Below, piece after piece: positions 48,348 through 57,996 of a stretch of 64,000 nt of DNA; position 1 is the stretch's first letter; each line of letters starts with the position of its first letter. The stretch spans positions 201,367 to 265,366 of the forward strand of contig JAHDIQ010000005.1 in assembly GCA_020630715.1 (NCBI GenBank), given 5' to 3'. The notes beneath the pieces were generated by a model, which was not told the origin of the DNA, ran no database searches, and worked only from the letters and a program-made list of their open reading frames with translations. The DNA is from Nonlabens sp. Lineage in GTDB: Bacteria > Bacteroidota > Bacteroidia > Flavobacteriales > Flavobacteriaceae. The position numbers were made by a program, and so were the translations under genes.

Positions 48348-50468
48348 ATGAGTACCACAAGCACTACCTATCCGTCAGGTCCATTAGAAATACCAAAACG
48401 CTTCACTCAATTACCTAATAGTTATAAAATTAAAGTATCGCTAGCCGTTATTGCGATCATATTATTTTTTGTTTTATACATGGCAATGATCGCTGGTTTT
48501 TGTCTTCTCACCTATTACGCTATCATTTACGACATGGGTAGTATCAATAAATTTACTATACTTCTAAAAATAGGAGCTATCGCTGGAAGTGCGATGCTAT
48601 TTGCTTTTTCGCTGAAATTTATTTTGAAATTGAAAAATGTTCAGCCTAATAATAGAGTAAAGATTGATCTAACAAAAAACCCTAAGCTTAAATCTTTTAT
48701 AGATAATATTTGTAAGGACACGAATGCGCCAAAACCTAAAAATGTATATGTGGATCCTGATGTTAATGCTTATGTGTCTTATAATAACATCTGGCTTAGC
48801 TTATTCTTTCCTACAAAAAAGAACTTAACTATAGGGTTAGGGCTAGTTTCATGTTTAAACCTTTCGGAATTTAAAGCTGTGGTTGCCCACGAATTTGGTC
48901 ATTTTGCACAGCGTAGTATGAAGGTAGGAAGTTATATTAATTCTGCAAATACAATTATTCATTCAATGATTTTTGAAAGAGATGCATGGGATAATACTTT
49001 AGATAAATGGCGTAGTTCTGATTTCAGAATAGCAATTTTCGCATGGATAATAACACCTGTAGTTTGGTTAATAAGACAATTTCTTATCTTATTTTATCAA
49101 CTATTAAATATTGCATATTCTTCTTTAAGTAGAGAAATGGAATTTAATGCAGATAAAGTAGCGGTAAGCGTTTCAGGTAGTGAGGCAATCATTTCATCTT
49201 TATGGAAACTAGATCACGGTTTTAAACATTATAATGAGGTTATTAACCATGGATATTTAGCTTCTAAAAACAATCTATTTGTAAAGAATTTCTACACTCA
49301 TGTAAATAGCTCTATCACAAATTCCAAAGACGAAATATTAAATCAAATAAATAGTTTGCCAACGGATGAAAAAGGAGTAAGAACGTTCTTTTCAACTTCA
49401 AAGAATTCAAACGTGGGAATGTATGCAAGTCATCCACCTAATGATTTGAGAGAAGGTAATGCTAAAAGTCCATTTATACCTTGTGATACAGATGACAGAA
49501 GTAGTTGGGTATTATTTGATCATAAAATTGAATTACAAGAGAAATTAACTGCATTAATTTACAAACAATATATAGGTAAGAAACCCGAATCTTTTTCCGA
49601 GGACAGGCAATTTCAAGATTTTATTAAAAGTGAGACAAAAGGCAATCATCTGCTTGAAAAGTACCATAACACATTTCAAAATAGATTTGTTACGATTCCT
49701 AAGGATGATGAATTGAAAATTACTTCTTCTCAAGTCGATAAACCTATTGAGAAAATAAAAGATCTAGAATCAGATCTTATTGCTTTAATGAAGCCAGTTA
49801 ATGAGCTTTCTAAACACCTAGAAGAAATAGGTAGTATAGCTCAAGGAAGCTCAAAATCAAAAACATTTGAATATCTAGGTGTTTCCTATAAGAAGAAACA
49901 AATGCAACAGGTTTTTGAAAAAGTAAATGCAGATAGAGAGAGGTTATTTAATGAAGCGTTTAAAGAATGGGATGCTACTTTTTTTGCTTCTTATTACAAA
50001 ATCTCAAGTCTATTAGAAAGAAAAGAACATTATGCTAGCTATTTACAACAGCATAAATTACTTATAGGTTTTTACAAAATTTTAATAGAAGGAAGAAGTA
50101 AAATTAATCAAAGATTGTCTGGTTTACAGGCTATGTCAGAAGTTTCAGAACAAACGATCAGAACATTTGAAAATGAAGTATCTGATCTATTCCATCTTTT
50201 TAATAAGCAATTAAAAAATTTTAACTCAGATAATTTCCGGCAGCTACCTAATATTGAAAACGTTGAAACTTTAAAAGGTAATATTTTAGAGTCAAAAGAA
50301 TTTTCAGTTTATAGTAGGAATATCTTTGAATCTGGTAGTTTCAATATTATGATGAATGAATTAGAAACTGCGATTAACCATCTAAATAGGATTGAACAAA
50401 ATAGTATGTCACATATCCTTGAAATACATGAAAATATGTTTTTAAGCTATGTGAATGAACTAAGTTAA
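48348..50468 (+). CDS. M48-family membrane metallopeptidase
   Basis: FKAVVAHEFGHFAQRSMKVGSYI (HEFGH); SREMEFNADKVAVSV. Confidence 0.9.
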   Translation: MSTTSTTYPSGPLEIPKRFTQLPNSYKIKVSLAVIAIILFFVLYMAMIAGFCLLTYYAIIYDMGSINKFTILLKIGAIAGSAMLFAFSLKFILKLKNVQPNNRVKIDLTKNPKLKSFIDNICKDTNAPKPKNVYVDPDVNAYVSYNNIWLSLFFPTKKNLTIGLGLVSCLNLSEFKAVVAHEFGHFAQRSMKVGSYINSANTIIHSMIFERDAWDNTLDKWRSSDFRIAIFAWIITPVVWLIRQFLILFYQLLNIAYSSLSREMEFNADKVAVSVSGSEAIISSLWKLDHGFKHYNEVINHGYLASKNNLFVKNFYTHVNSSITNSKDEILNQINSLPTDEKGVRTFFSTSKNSNVGMYASHPPNDLREGNAKSPFIPCDTDDRSSWVLFDHKIELQEKLTALIYKQYIGKKPESFSEDRQFQDFIKSETKGNHLLEKYHNTFQNRFVTIPKDDELKITSSQVDKPIEKIKDLESDLIALMKPVNELSKHLEEIGSIAQGSSKSKTFEYLGVSYKKKQMQQVFEKVNADRERLFNEAFKEWDATFFASYYKISSLLERKEHYASYLQQHKLLIGFYKILIEGRSKINQRLSGLQAMSEVSEQTIRTFENEVSDLFHLFNKQLKNFNSDNFRQLPNIENVETLKGNILESKEFSVYSRNIFESGSFNIMMNELETAINHLNRIEQNSMSHILEIHENMFLSYVNELS

Positions 50469-50908
50469 ACCCCAAATTGCCTAAAATGGTGATCCAGGTG
50501 TTTCCATTGCATGATGCCCCATTGATCTTTTGTAAACTCACCAAAAACAGGATGTGGTCTACGGGATTTATTATTACGATCATCCCATAGTTCATTCATC
50601 CAGTGCTTTAATTGCTCTTTCTCTTTATTGAAATCGCGTTCATCTGATACTTGAAAAACAGGCGGTGTAGGAGCGTTTTTCTTGAAAGGTTTTGGGCTAT
50701 ACATCATTTTTTTAAAGAAAAATTTAATGAGCCAGTTGGGTTTCATGCTTACTTCTTCTTTTCCTACTGCGAGCTGTAATGGTGATTGACAATGCTTCAT
50801 CATTTGCGCTACGTTCATTTTGCCCCATTGCGCTTGGCTTTCAGGTTTTAGTTGTTTGAGTCGTGATTGTAAATCATTCCACGCTTCTTCGTTAAAATAT
50901 GATTTCAT
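50465..50908 (-). CDS. DUF1569 (DinB-like) protein
   Basis: QWGKMNVAQMMKHCQSPLQLAVG; QWKHLDHHFRQFGV. Confidence 0.88.
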   Translation of the reverse strand: MKSYFNEEAWNDLQSRLKQLKPESQAQWGKMNVAQMMKHCQSPLQLAVGKEEVSMKPNWLIKFFFKKMMYSPKPFKKNAPTPPVFQVSDERDFNKEKEQLKHWMNELWDDRNNKSRRPHPVFGEFTKDQWGIMQWKHLDHHFRQFGV

Positions 50909-50915
50909 AGATAGG

Positions 50916-52208
50916 TTAGTTGTAGATTAAATATTGCGATCTAGTGGCTTTAAAAGTAGCTAAGCCTTGTTGCCAGCTAGCGCGTATTTCTTCGGCGGTT
51001 TTTCCTGCTTCTATTTGTTGTTGTAAGATTTTTGTTCCTGCCAGCTTTGTAAAAAAGGAGTTAAAAAAGTTTCTTTTTGATGGCGCTTTCGCGAAAGCGT
51101 CAACCAGAAAATCTAACTTTAATTGATCCAGCTTAGGATGTGTTCTTAGATCCATTCCAAAGCATTTTTTACCGTTATGCAACGGTCTTTTTGCACCTAC
51201 ATTAGGAGTAGGCGTAAAAGCAAAATCTTGATATTTTGCGAGTTGTGGTGATCCATAAACTTGAAATTGCATCTCTGTCCCACGACCTACACTTATATCT
51301 GTTCCCTCAAAGAAGCATAAGCTAGGATACAAATTAATCGCCTGATCATTAGGTAAATTAGGTGATGGTTTGATAGGTAAGCTGTAGTTCATATCACGTG
51401 AGTAATTTTTCATTTTTACCACTTCTAAGTTGCATTGTACACCATTTTCTAACCATTTTTCACCATTAATCATTTGTGCATATTCACCTATGGTCATTCC
51501 ATGTACCACAGGAACTGGATGCATCCCTACAAAACTTTTATACGCAGGTTCCAGAATGGGTCCATCTACATAATGGCCGTTAGGATTAGGTCTGTCTAGT
51601 ACAATGACTTTTTTATCAAGTTGAGCACAGGCTTCCATTACATAATGTAATGTTGAAATGTAAGTGTAGAATCGCGCTCCTACGTCTTGAATATCAAAGA
51701 TCACTACATCGACATCTTTAAGTTGGGTAGCCGTTGGTTTTTTATTACTACCGTAAAGAGATATGATAGGTAATCCTGTTTTAGAATCCATACCATCTTT
51801 AATCACTGCGCCAGCATCTGCCGTGCCTCTAAATCCATGTTCTGGGGCAAATACTCTGGTCACATTCACTTCACGACTTAACAAAGTATCTACTAGATGC
51901 GTGTAAGTCACCAGTTCTGGGTCATTCCAGTTGCCTTTGGCAGTTTTTTTCCCTGATCTAATAACGCTAGTTTGATTTCCTACTACTGCTACATTTTTAC
52001 CTGACAGCAGTTCAATCCATTCTTCTAGATCTTGCGCTGCAGGTTGTGGTTGTCCTTGTGGGACATCATTTGCATCAACAGACTTATCTGTGATTACAGG
52101 TACTGTAGTAGATCTAGATTTTTGCGCCGTTTTATCTTTATTATTTATGCTCGTATTACACGAAATAATGAGCAAGGCAATCGCGATTATGGTATATTTG
52201 ATCTTCAT
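50916..52208 (-). CDS. DUF1343 / NamZ-like exo-beta-N-acetylmuramidase family lipoprotein
   Basis: FAPEHGFRGTADAGAVIKDGMDSKTGLPIISLYGSNKKPT; DVVIFDIQDVGARFYTYISTL; PNPNGHYVDGPILE. Confidence 0.92.
   Translation of the reverse strand: MKIKYTIIAIALLIISCNTSINNKDKTAQKSRSTTVPVITDKSVDANDVPQGQPQPAAQDLEEWIELLSGKNVAVVGNQTSVIRSGKKTAKGNWNDPELVTYTHLVDTLLSREVNVTRVFAPEHGFRGTADAGAVIKDGMDSKTGLPIISLYGSNKKPTATQLKDVDVVIFDIQDVGARFYTYISTLHYVMEACAQLDKKVIVLDRPNPNGHYVDGPILEPAYKSFVGMHPVPVVHGMTIGEYAQMINGEKWLENGVQCNLEVVKMKNYSRDMNYSLPIKPSPNLPNDQAINLYPSLCFFEGTDISVGRGTEMQFQVYGSPQLAKYQDFAFTPTPNVGAKRPLHNGKKCFGMDLRTHPKLDQLKLDFLVDAFAKAPSKRNFFNSFFTKLAGTKILQQQIEAGKTAEEIRASWQQGLATFKATRSQYLIYN
51084..51099 (-). repeat. Dispersed palindrome copy inside the DUF1343 CDS (AFAKA frame)
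   Basis: LVDAFAKAPSKRN. Confidence 0.95.
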
Positions 52209-52217
52209 TTAAGAATA

Positions 52218-53462
52218 TTGAATTTAGAGTATTTCATAGCAAAAAGAGTACAAAGCAGTACGGCCTATAAAAATAGCGTAAGTGCGCCTATTATTAAAAT
52301 TGCAATCGCAGCAATTGCAATAGGAATTATTGTGATGCTTATAACTATCGCTAGTGCTATAGGATTACAGCGTAAGATAAAGGAAAAAGTAAGCGCTTTT
52401 AACGGTCACATAGGAATTTCATTATTTGATCGTAATAATTCTATTACTACGGTAAAGCCTATTTCCATCAACCAAGCTTTTTATCCAGATTTTGTAGCAG
52501 TTCCAGAGGTTACACATGTACAAGCCGTCGCTACTTTAGGTGGTATGATCCGTACAGAAACTGATTTTGAAGGTGTGATTCTTAAAGGTGTAGGAACAGA
52601 TTACAACTGGGAATACTTTAAAGAATTTCTCGTAGAAGGTAATTTACCAGATATTTCTAGCGATAAAGCGACAAAAGAGATTTTAATTTCTGATGACATC
52701 GCACGCAGATTGCAATTAAAAGTAGGTGACAAGGCAAATACTTATTTCCCTAGACCTAATACTTCAAAAGCACAACCGCCTATCGCACGTGGATTCACCG
52801 TTTCTGGAATTTATGACAGTGGTTTAGAAGAATATGATACTAAATTCATCGTTGGTGATTTACGTCACATCCGTAAGATTAATAAGTGGAAAGCAGATGA
52901 GGTAGGTAAATTTGAGGTATTTATAGATGATTTTGACCAGCTAGATGAAGTAGGAATTAAGGTATTCCGTAATACAGATTCTTTATTAAATGCGGTTACG
53001 ATTAAACAGCAATTTCCTAATATATTTTCCTGGCTGGCCTTACTAGATTCTAATGTTTACATCATTATAGCGGTAATATTAGTCGTAGGAATTATTAATA
53101 TGATCACCGCATTGTTAGTACTTATTCTAGAACGCACTAGGATGATAGGAATCTTAAAATCATTAGGAGCATCTGACTGGAGTGTGCGCAAAATATTTCT
53201 ATATAACGCGATGAAATTAATCATCACCGGACTAGTGATAGGTAATGTGATAGGATTAGGATTAATTGCGGTCCAGCACTTTTTTAGTCCGTTACAATTA
53301 GATCCAGCGACTTATTATGTGACTAAAGCACCAGTATACATCAGTTGGTGGAATATTCTAGTCTTAAATCTAGGAACTTTTGTTTTATGCTTATTGGTGC
53401 TGGTTATCCCATCTGTAATCGTGAGTAAGATATCGCCGGTAAAGGCAATGCGATTTGAGTAA
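52218..53462 (+). CDS. FtsX/LolE-like ABC transporter permease
   Basis: LEYFIAKRVQSSTAYKNSVSAPIIKIAIAAIAIGIIVMLITIASAIGLQ; ORF track start 52032 overlaps the divergent gene; TTG at 52218 more plausible. Confidence 0.88.
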   Translation: MNLEYFIAKRVQSSTAYKNSVSAPIIKIAIAAIAIGIIVMLITIASAIGLQRKIKEKVSAFNGHIGISLFDRNNSITTVKPISINQAFYPDFVAVPEVTHVQAVATLGGMIRTETDFEGVILKGVGTDYNWEYFKEFLVEGNLPDISSDKATKEILISDDIARRLQLKVGDKANTYFPRPNTSKAQPPIARGFTVSGIYDSGLEEYDTKFIVGDLRHIRKINKWKADEVGKFEVFIDDFDQLDEVGIKVFRNTDSLLNAVTIKQQFPNIFSWLALLDSNVYIIIAVILVVGIINMITALLVLILERTRMIGILKSLGASDWSVRKIFLYNAMKLIITGLVIGNVIGLGLIAVQHFFSPLQLDPATYYVTKAPVYISWWNILVLNLGTFVLCLLVLVIPSVIVSKISPVKAMRFE

Positions 53463-53479
53463 TTATGCGCTCTTTTGTG

Positions 53480-53525
53480 TTACGCTTTCGCGCGTCGCAC
53501 TGAGCTTGTCGAAGTGAAAGCGTAA
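53480..53525 (+). repeat. Insert-bearing (46-bp) variant of the dispersed palindrome
   Basis: ttacgctttcgcg-cgtcgcactgagcttgtcgaagtg-aaagcgtaa. Confidence 0.92.
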
Positions 53526-53615
53526 TCTAATAGAACTTTCTCCAATTGTATCAACAGACGAAAACCTAATTTCAACAACATCCATTTTTTATAAGGCATA
53601 CCTATTCCAAAACTG

Positions 53616-53623
53616 TATTTTTG
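53616..53623 (+). promoter_or_regulatory. Candidate -7 box TATTTTTG
   Basis: TAnnTTTG match 18 nt upstream of ATG at 53641. Confidence 0.45.
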
Positions 53624-53640
53624 CATTTCAAAATTGATTC

Positions 53641-54657
53641 ATGGAATACGCAGAAAATATTTTAGAAACCATAGGGAATACACCGCTAGTTAAGATGAAT
53701 AAACTGGTAGAAGATATACCAGCATTAGTTCTAGCAAAGTATGAAACCTTTAATCCTGGCAACAGTGTTAAAGATCGTATGGGACTAAAAATGATTGAAG
53801 ATGCAGAGGCAGATGGACGTTTGAAACCAGGTGGAACTATTATTGAAGGAACCAGTGGTAACACAGGAATGGGACTTGCGCTAGCTGCGATTATAAAAGG
53901 TTATAAGTTAATTTGTGTTCTAGCAGATAAACAGTCTAAAGAAAAAATGGATATCCTACGAGCTGTAGGAGCTGAAGTTTACGTTTGTCCTACAAATGTA
54001 GAACCGGATGATCCACAATCTTATTATTCTACAAGTAAACGATTAAGCGAGGAAATTCCTAATAGCTGGTACGTAAATCAGTACGATAATCCGTCTAATT
54101 GTAAAGCTCATTATGAAAGTACTGGACCAGAAATCTGGAATCAGACAGATGGAAAAGTAACGCACTTTGTGGTAGGTGTAGGAACTGGCGGAACCATTTC
54201 TGGTGTCGGGACTTATCTAAAATTACAAAACCCTAATGTGAAAATTTGGGGAATTGACACTTATGGATCTGTGTTTAAGAAATACCATGAAACAGGAATC
54301 TTTGATGAAAATGAGATCCATTCTTATGTTACAGAAGGAATAGGCGAGGACATTCTACCTTTAAATGTACGCTTTGAAGTCATTGATGGATTCACTAAGG
54401 TGACAGATAAAGATGCTGCAGTCTACACGCGCAGACTGGCAAAAGAAGAAGGAATGTTTCTAGGAAACAGCGCTGGCGCAGCTATAAAAGGCTTACGCCA
54501 GATTCATAAAGAATTTGGTTTTACTAAAGAAGATGTAGTCGTGATATTATTCCACGATCACGGTAGTCGTTATGTAGGTAAGTTTTTTAACGATGAATGG
54601 TTAAAAGAAAAAGGTTACCTCAATGAAGACGGCTCTTATCCAGAGGATGATAAGTAG
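53641..54657 (+). CDS. PLP-dependent cysteine synthase / cystathionine beta-synthase-like
   Basis: ILETIGNTPLVKMNKLV...FNPGNSVKDRMGLKMIEDAE...EGTSGNTGMGLALAA. Confidence 0.94.
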   Translation: MEYAENILETIGNTPLVKMNKLVEDIPALVLAKYETFNPGNSVKDRMGLKMIEDAEADGRLKPGGTIIEGTSGNTGMGLALAAIIKGYKLICVLADKQSKEKMDILRAVGAEVYVCPTNVEPDDPQSYYSTSKRLSEEIPNSWYVNQYDNPSNCKAHYESTGPEIWNQTDGKVTHFVVGVGTGGTISGVGTYLKLQNPNVKIWGIDTYGSVFKKYHETGIFDENEIHSYVTEGIGEDILPLNVRFEVIDGFTKVTDKDAAVYTRRLAKEEGMFLGNSAGAAIKGLRQIHKEFGFTKEDVVVILFHDHGSRYVGKFFNDEWLKEKGYLNEDGSYPEDDK

Positions 54658-54680
54658 ACCTTGATTCAGTCGATTCCATA

Positions 54681-55283
54681 TTAATACATCCCGCAAGTAC
54701 TACAATTCCCAAAAGGTTTAAGAATCACGCCTATACTGTATTGAAAGTGATTAGATCGCGCTAGTGCATTGTCAAAAGAAAACTTTGCAACGCTATTTGC
54801 ATAAATGCCTACACTAGGACTAATATGATACTGTAGACCTAAACCAGTATTTATCATAAATTGGTTCCCTACGATGTCATGAATTCCTAGTCCTGCGTGA
54901 GCATAAGGCTTTAACTCACCATTTTTCCCAGTTTTTGTAGTGTAGAAAAAGTAACGTGCGCCAGCATCTATAGATCTGTAATTTAGATTATCTGCAATAG
55001 GAGTTCCATCCACAATTTGATCCTTATTAAATTTATTAAACGTAGCGCCTAGATAAAATTCAAACCTATAATTGTATTGATAATTTAGAAAAACCTCAAT
55101 AGGTCTAGAAAATGCGATGTGTTCTGATTCTGTAAACAGGCTTAACGGATTTTGATTTCCCGTATTATCTATAGCATTAAGACCTATGGATAATGAAAAA
55201 TTCTCTGAAGAAAATTGATCCTGTCCTTTTGCGGTTGATACCATCAAAAACAATATAGAAGTAATAATAAAAGTAAGGCGCAT
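54681..55283 (-). CDS. Outer-membrane beta-barrel-like hypothetical protein
   Basis: Signal peptide then alternating aromatic pattern. Confidence 0.65.
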   Translation of the reverse strand: MRLTFIITSILFLMVSTAKGQDQFSSENFSLSIGLNAIDNTGNQNPLSLFTESEHIAFSRPIEVFLNYQYNYRFEFYLGATFNKFNKDQIVDGTPIADNLNYRSIDAGARYFFYTTKTGKNGELKPYAHAGLGIHDIVGNQFMINTGLGLQYHISPSVGIYANSVAKFSFDNALARSNHFQYSIGVILKPFGNCSTCGMY

Positions 55284-55339
55284 TTGAAATCTTTAGATTA
55301 AAACGATATAAAAAGCTAAATTAGTATTCCTTATCAATA

Positions 55340-56623
55340 GTGCTTACAAAAATGCAAGAAGATTTCATTCACTATCTCTGGAAGTTTAAAAAACTAAGTG
55401 GTCTAGAATTACAGACGACTAATGGTGAATCTATTCTTATAGAATCCTTAGGAACTCATAACCATCACAGTGGTCCAGATTTCTTTAATTCTAGAGTAAC
55501 TATAGGTGATCAAAAATGGGCTGGAAATGTAGAAATGCACGTGAAGGCTAGTGACTGGTATTTGCACGGTCACGATGATGATCCAGCGTATGATAATGTT
55601 ATTTTACATGTGGTCTGGATTCATGATGCCGAAATTAATAGACGTGACCAAGTTCCTATACCGGTGTTAGAGGTAAGTAACTATGTGCCAGAACGCCTCA
55701 TTACATCGTATCGTAAATTATTTAGTGTAAAAAACGATCAATTCATTAACTGTGAGCGTGATTTCCCGTCCATTAATGAATTCAAACGCCAGCAGTGGTT
55801 TGAAAAGTTATTCATAGAACGACTAGAGTCTAGAAACCATAAAATCACCCAGCGATTAGAGCGCAGTAATAATGACTGGGAAGCGGTGTTTTTTCAATTG
55901 TTGTGTCGCAGTTTTGGCACAAAAGTAAATGCAGATGCCTTTGAGCAGTTAGCACAATCTATGGATCAGGCTACGGTGCGTAAATTAGCTCGTGATGCGT
56001 TTCAACTGGAAGCTACATTGCTAGGTCAGGCAAATTTGTTAGAGCCAGCACATCAGGATCCATATTATAAAGATGTGGTTCAGGAATACGCTTTCGCGAA
56101 AGCAAAATACGACCTACATCCAGCGCTAACACCTATGAAATTATTTAGACTACGTCCTGCAAATTATCCCACCATAAGAATATCTCAACTAGCAAGATTG
56201 TATCAGTTGCATCCACATCTTTTTGGCGAGGTGTTATTAGCTAAGACTCGAGATGAGATTCATCAACTTTTTGAGGTGAAAGCCTCTTTCTATTGGGACA
56301 CGCATCACCTTTTTGATAAGGAAGTTGCGCATAGGGAGAAATGGCTAACAAGTGCATTTGTAGATTTGGTGATCATTAACTTTGTGGTACCTATCAAATT
56401 TGCACATTCACAATTTACAAATAGCGATAAAACGGAAGAGTTACTGGAGTTGATGTATGCTATAAAACCAGAGAAAAACACGATCGTGAGTGGTTTTAGT
56501 AAGCTTGCTAAAGTCAATAATGCACTAGAATCACAGTCCGTATTGCAATTAAAACCTAATTATTGTGATCAAAATAAATGTTTAAGTTGTGATATAGGTG
56601 TGAGCTTAATTCATGGAGCATAA
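55340..56623 (+). CDS. DUF2851 family protein
   Basis: MQEDFIHYLWKFKKLSGLELQTTNGESILIESLGTHNHHSGPDFFNSRVTIGDQKWAGNVEMHVKASDWYLHGH. Confidence 0.93.
   Translation: MLTKMQEDFIHYLWKFKKLSGLELQTTNGESILIESLGTHNHHSGPDFFNSRVTIGDQKWAGNVEMHVKASDWYLHGHDDDPAYDNVILHVVWIHDAEINRRDQVPIPVLEVSNYVPERLITSYRKLFSVKNDQFINCERDFPSINEFKRQQWFEKLFIERLESRNHKITQRLERSNNDWEAVFFQLLCRSFGTKVNADAFEQLAQSMDQATVRKLARDAFQLEATLLGQANLLEPAHQDPYYKDVVQEYAFAKAKYDLHPALTPMKLFRLRPANYPTIRISQLARLYQLHPHLFGEVLLAKTRDEIHQLFEVKASFYWDTHHLFDKEVAHREKWLTSAFVDLVIINFVVPIKFAHSQFTNSDKTEELLELMYAIKPEKNTIVSGFSKLAKVNNALESQSVLQLKPNYCDQNKCLSCDIGVSLIHGA
56089..56103 (+). repeat. Dispersed palindrome copy inside DUF2851 CDS (AFAKA frame)
   Basis: QEYAFAKAKYDLH. 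Confidence 0.95.
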
Positions 56624-56654
56624 TTACTTAGGATCTTGTAGAATTTAAGCTAGT

Positions 56655-56900
56655 TTGCCTTATTTTTACTTTATGGGAATAGTGGTTTACCTACGTACAT
56701 TAATGGAGAAATATGGGTTCTATGTATCTACTCGTATCGCAGATCGTCTTGGTATGCGAGCGCGTAATGTGCGTATTACCTTTATCTATTTCACGTTTGT
56801 GACTTTGGGAGCAGGATTTGGCCTTTACTTAATCATTGCATTCTGGTTGAAGATTAAAGACTTAATTTATGTGAAACGTAGTTCTGTTTTTGACTTATAA
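56655..56900 (+). CDS. PspC-like small membrane protein
   Basis: ISTRIADRLGMRARNVRITFIYFTFVTLGAGFGLYLIIAFWLK-type PspC pattern. Confidence 0.78.
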   Translation: MPYFYFMGIVVYLRTLMEKYGFYVSTRIADRLGMRARNVRITFIYFTFVTLGAGFGLYLIIAFWLKIKDLIYVKRSSVFDL

Positions 56901-57924
56901 CCGTATGAAGCTTTTCAGTTCTAAAATTACCATTGCAATTATATTGCTACTTACCATTTTATTGTTAGGTGTTGCAGGTTTTAAGATCATCATGGAATTA
57001 AGCTGGATTGATGCTTTATACATGACTGTAATTACGGTAACTACTGTAGGTTATCGTGAAGTTGAAGTTCCTAATGACAGCGCAAAACTATTTATCGTAT
57101 TCCTGATTTTATTTAGTGTGGTCATCGTAGGTTACGCGGTTTCTGTTATTACGGAATATCTGTTGTCACGTAGTTCATTAAAGGATTTAAGAATAAAAAG
57201 AAAATTAAAAAACATTGGTGCTATGGAAGATCACATTATTGTTTGCGGTTACGGACGTAATGGCCGTATGGCTGTTGAGAAACTTCAGGACTACAATAGA
57301 GAATTTATAGTTATTGAAAAAAGTCAAGCAGTTATAGATGATGCACCGCTGGAAGATGATCATTTTTTAAGAGGTAATGCAAATGAAGATGAGGTACTTT
57401 TAAAAGCCGGTTTAAAAAAAGCAAATACCCTAATAACGGCTCTGCCAGATGACGCGGATAATCTTTTTGTGGTTTTAAGTGCGCGACAGTTAAATGAGAA
57501 GTTAAACATTATATCACGTGCGAGTGAGGAGACTAGTTATAAAAAATTAAAACTAGCTGGAGCAAATAGTGTGATCTTACCAGATAAAATAGGAGGTGAA
57601 CACATGGCATCACTTATCGTAAGTCCAGACTTAGTAGAATTTTGGGATAATTTAAGTTACGGTGGTGATGAAGGTGTTAACTTAGAACAAGTATCATTTG
57701 AACAAATGTTCTCTAGTAATAACTCATGTTCAATAATTGACTTAAACCTCCGTAAAAAAACAGGTTGTACCATCATAGGTTACAAATCTCCAGAAGGAGA
57801 TTATACTGTAAATCCAGATCCACAATTGATTTTACTTCCTGGTTCTAAGATAATTGTAGTAGGTAATACGCAACAAATCCAAAACCTACAAAAGGTATAT
57901 CGCATTGTTGATGATTTAAGTTAA
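56890..57924 (+). CDS. Potassium channel family protein with TrkA-N/RCK domain
   Basis: ALYMTVITVTTVGYREVEVP (filter-like TVGY); HIIVCGYGRNGRMAVEKLQ. Confidence 0.93.
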   Translation: MTYNRMKLFSSKITIAIILLLTILLLGVAGFKIIMELSWIDALYMTVITVTTVGYREVEVPNDSAKLFIVFLILFSVVIVGYAVSVITEYLLSRSSLKDLRIKRKLKNIGAMEDHIIVCGYGRNGRMAVEKLQDYNREFIVIEKSQAVIDDAPLEDDHFLRGNANEDEVLLKAGLKKANTLITALPDDADNLFVVLSARQLNEKLNIISRASEETSYKKLKLAGANSVILPDKIGGEHMASLIVSPDLVEFWDNLSYGGDEGVNLEQVSFEQMFSSNNSCSIIDLNLRKKTGCTIIGYKSPEGDYTVNPDPQLILLPGSKIIVVGNTQQIQNLQKVYRIVDDLS

Positions 57925-57996
57925 GTCGCTTAAAACTTTTATGGCGACGTATTTTTTTAGATATTGCTGTCTTAACTAAAAAAATAAATATTTAGG

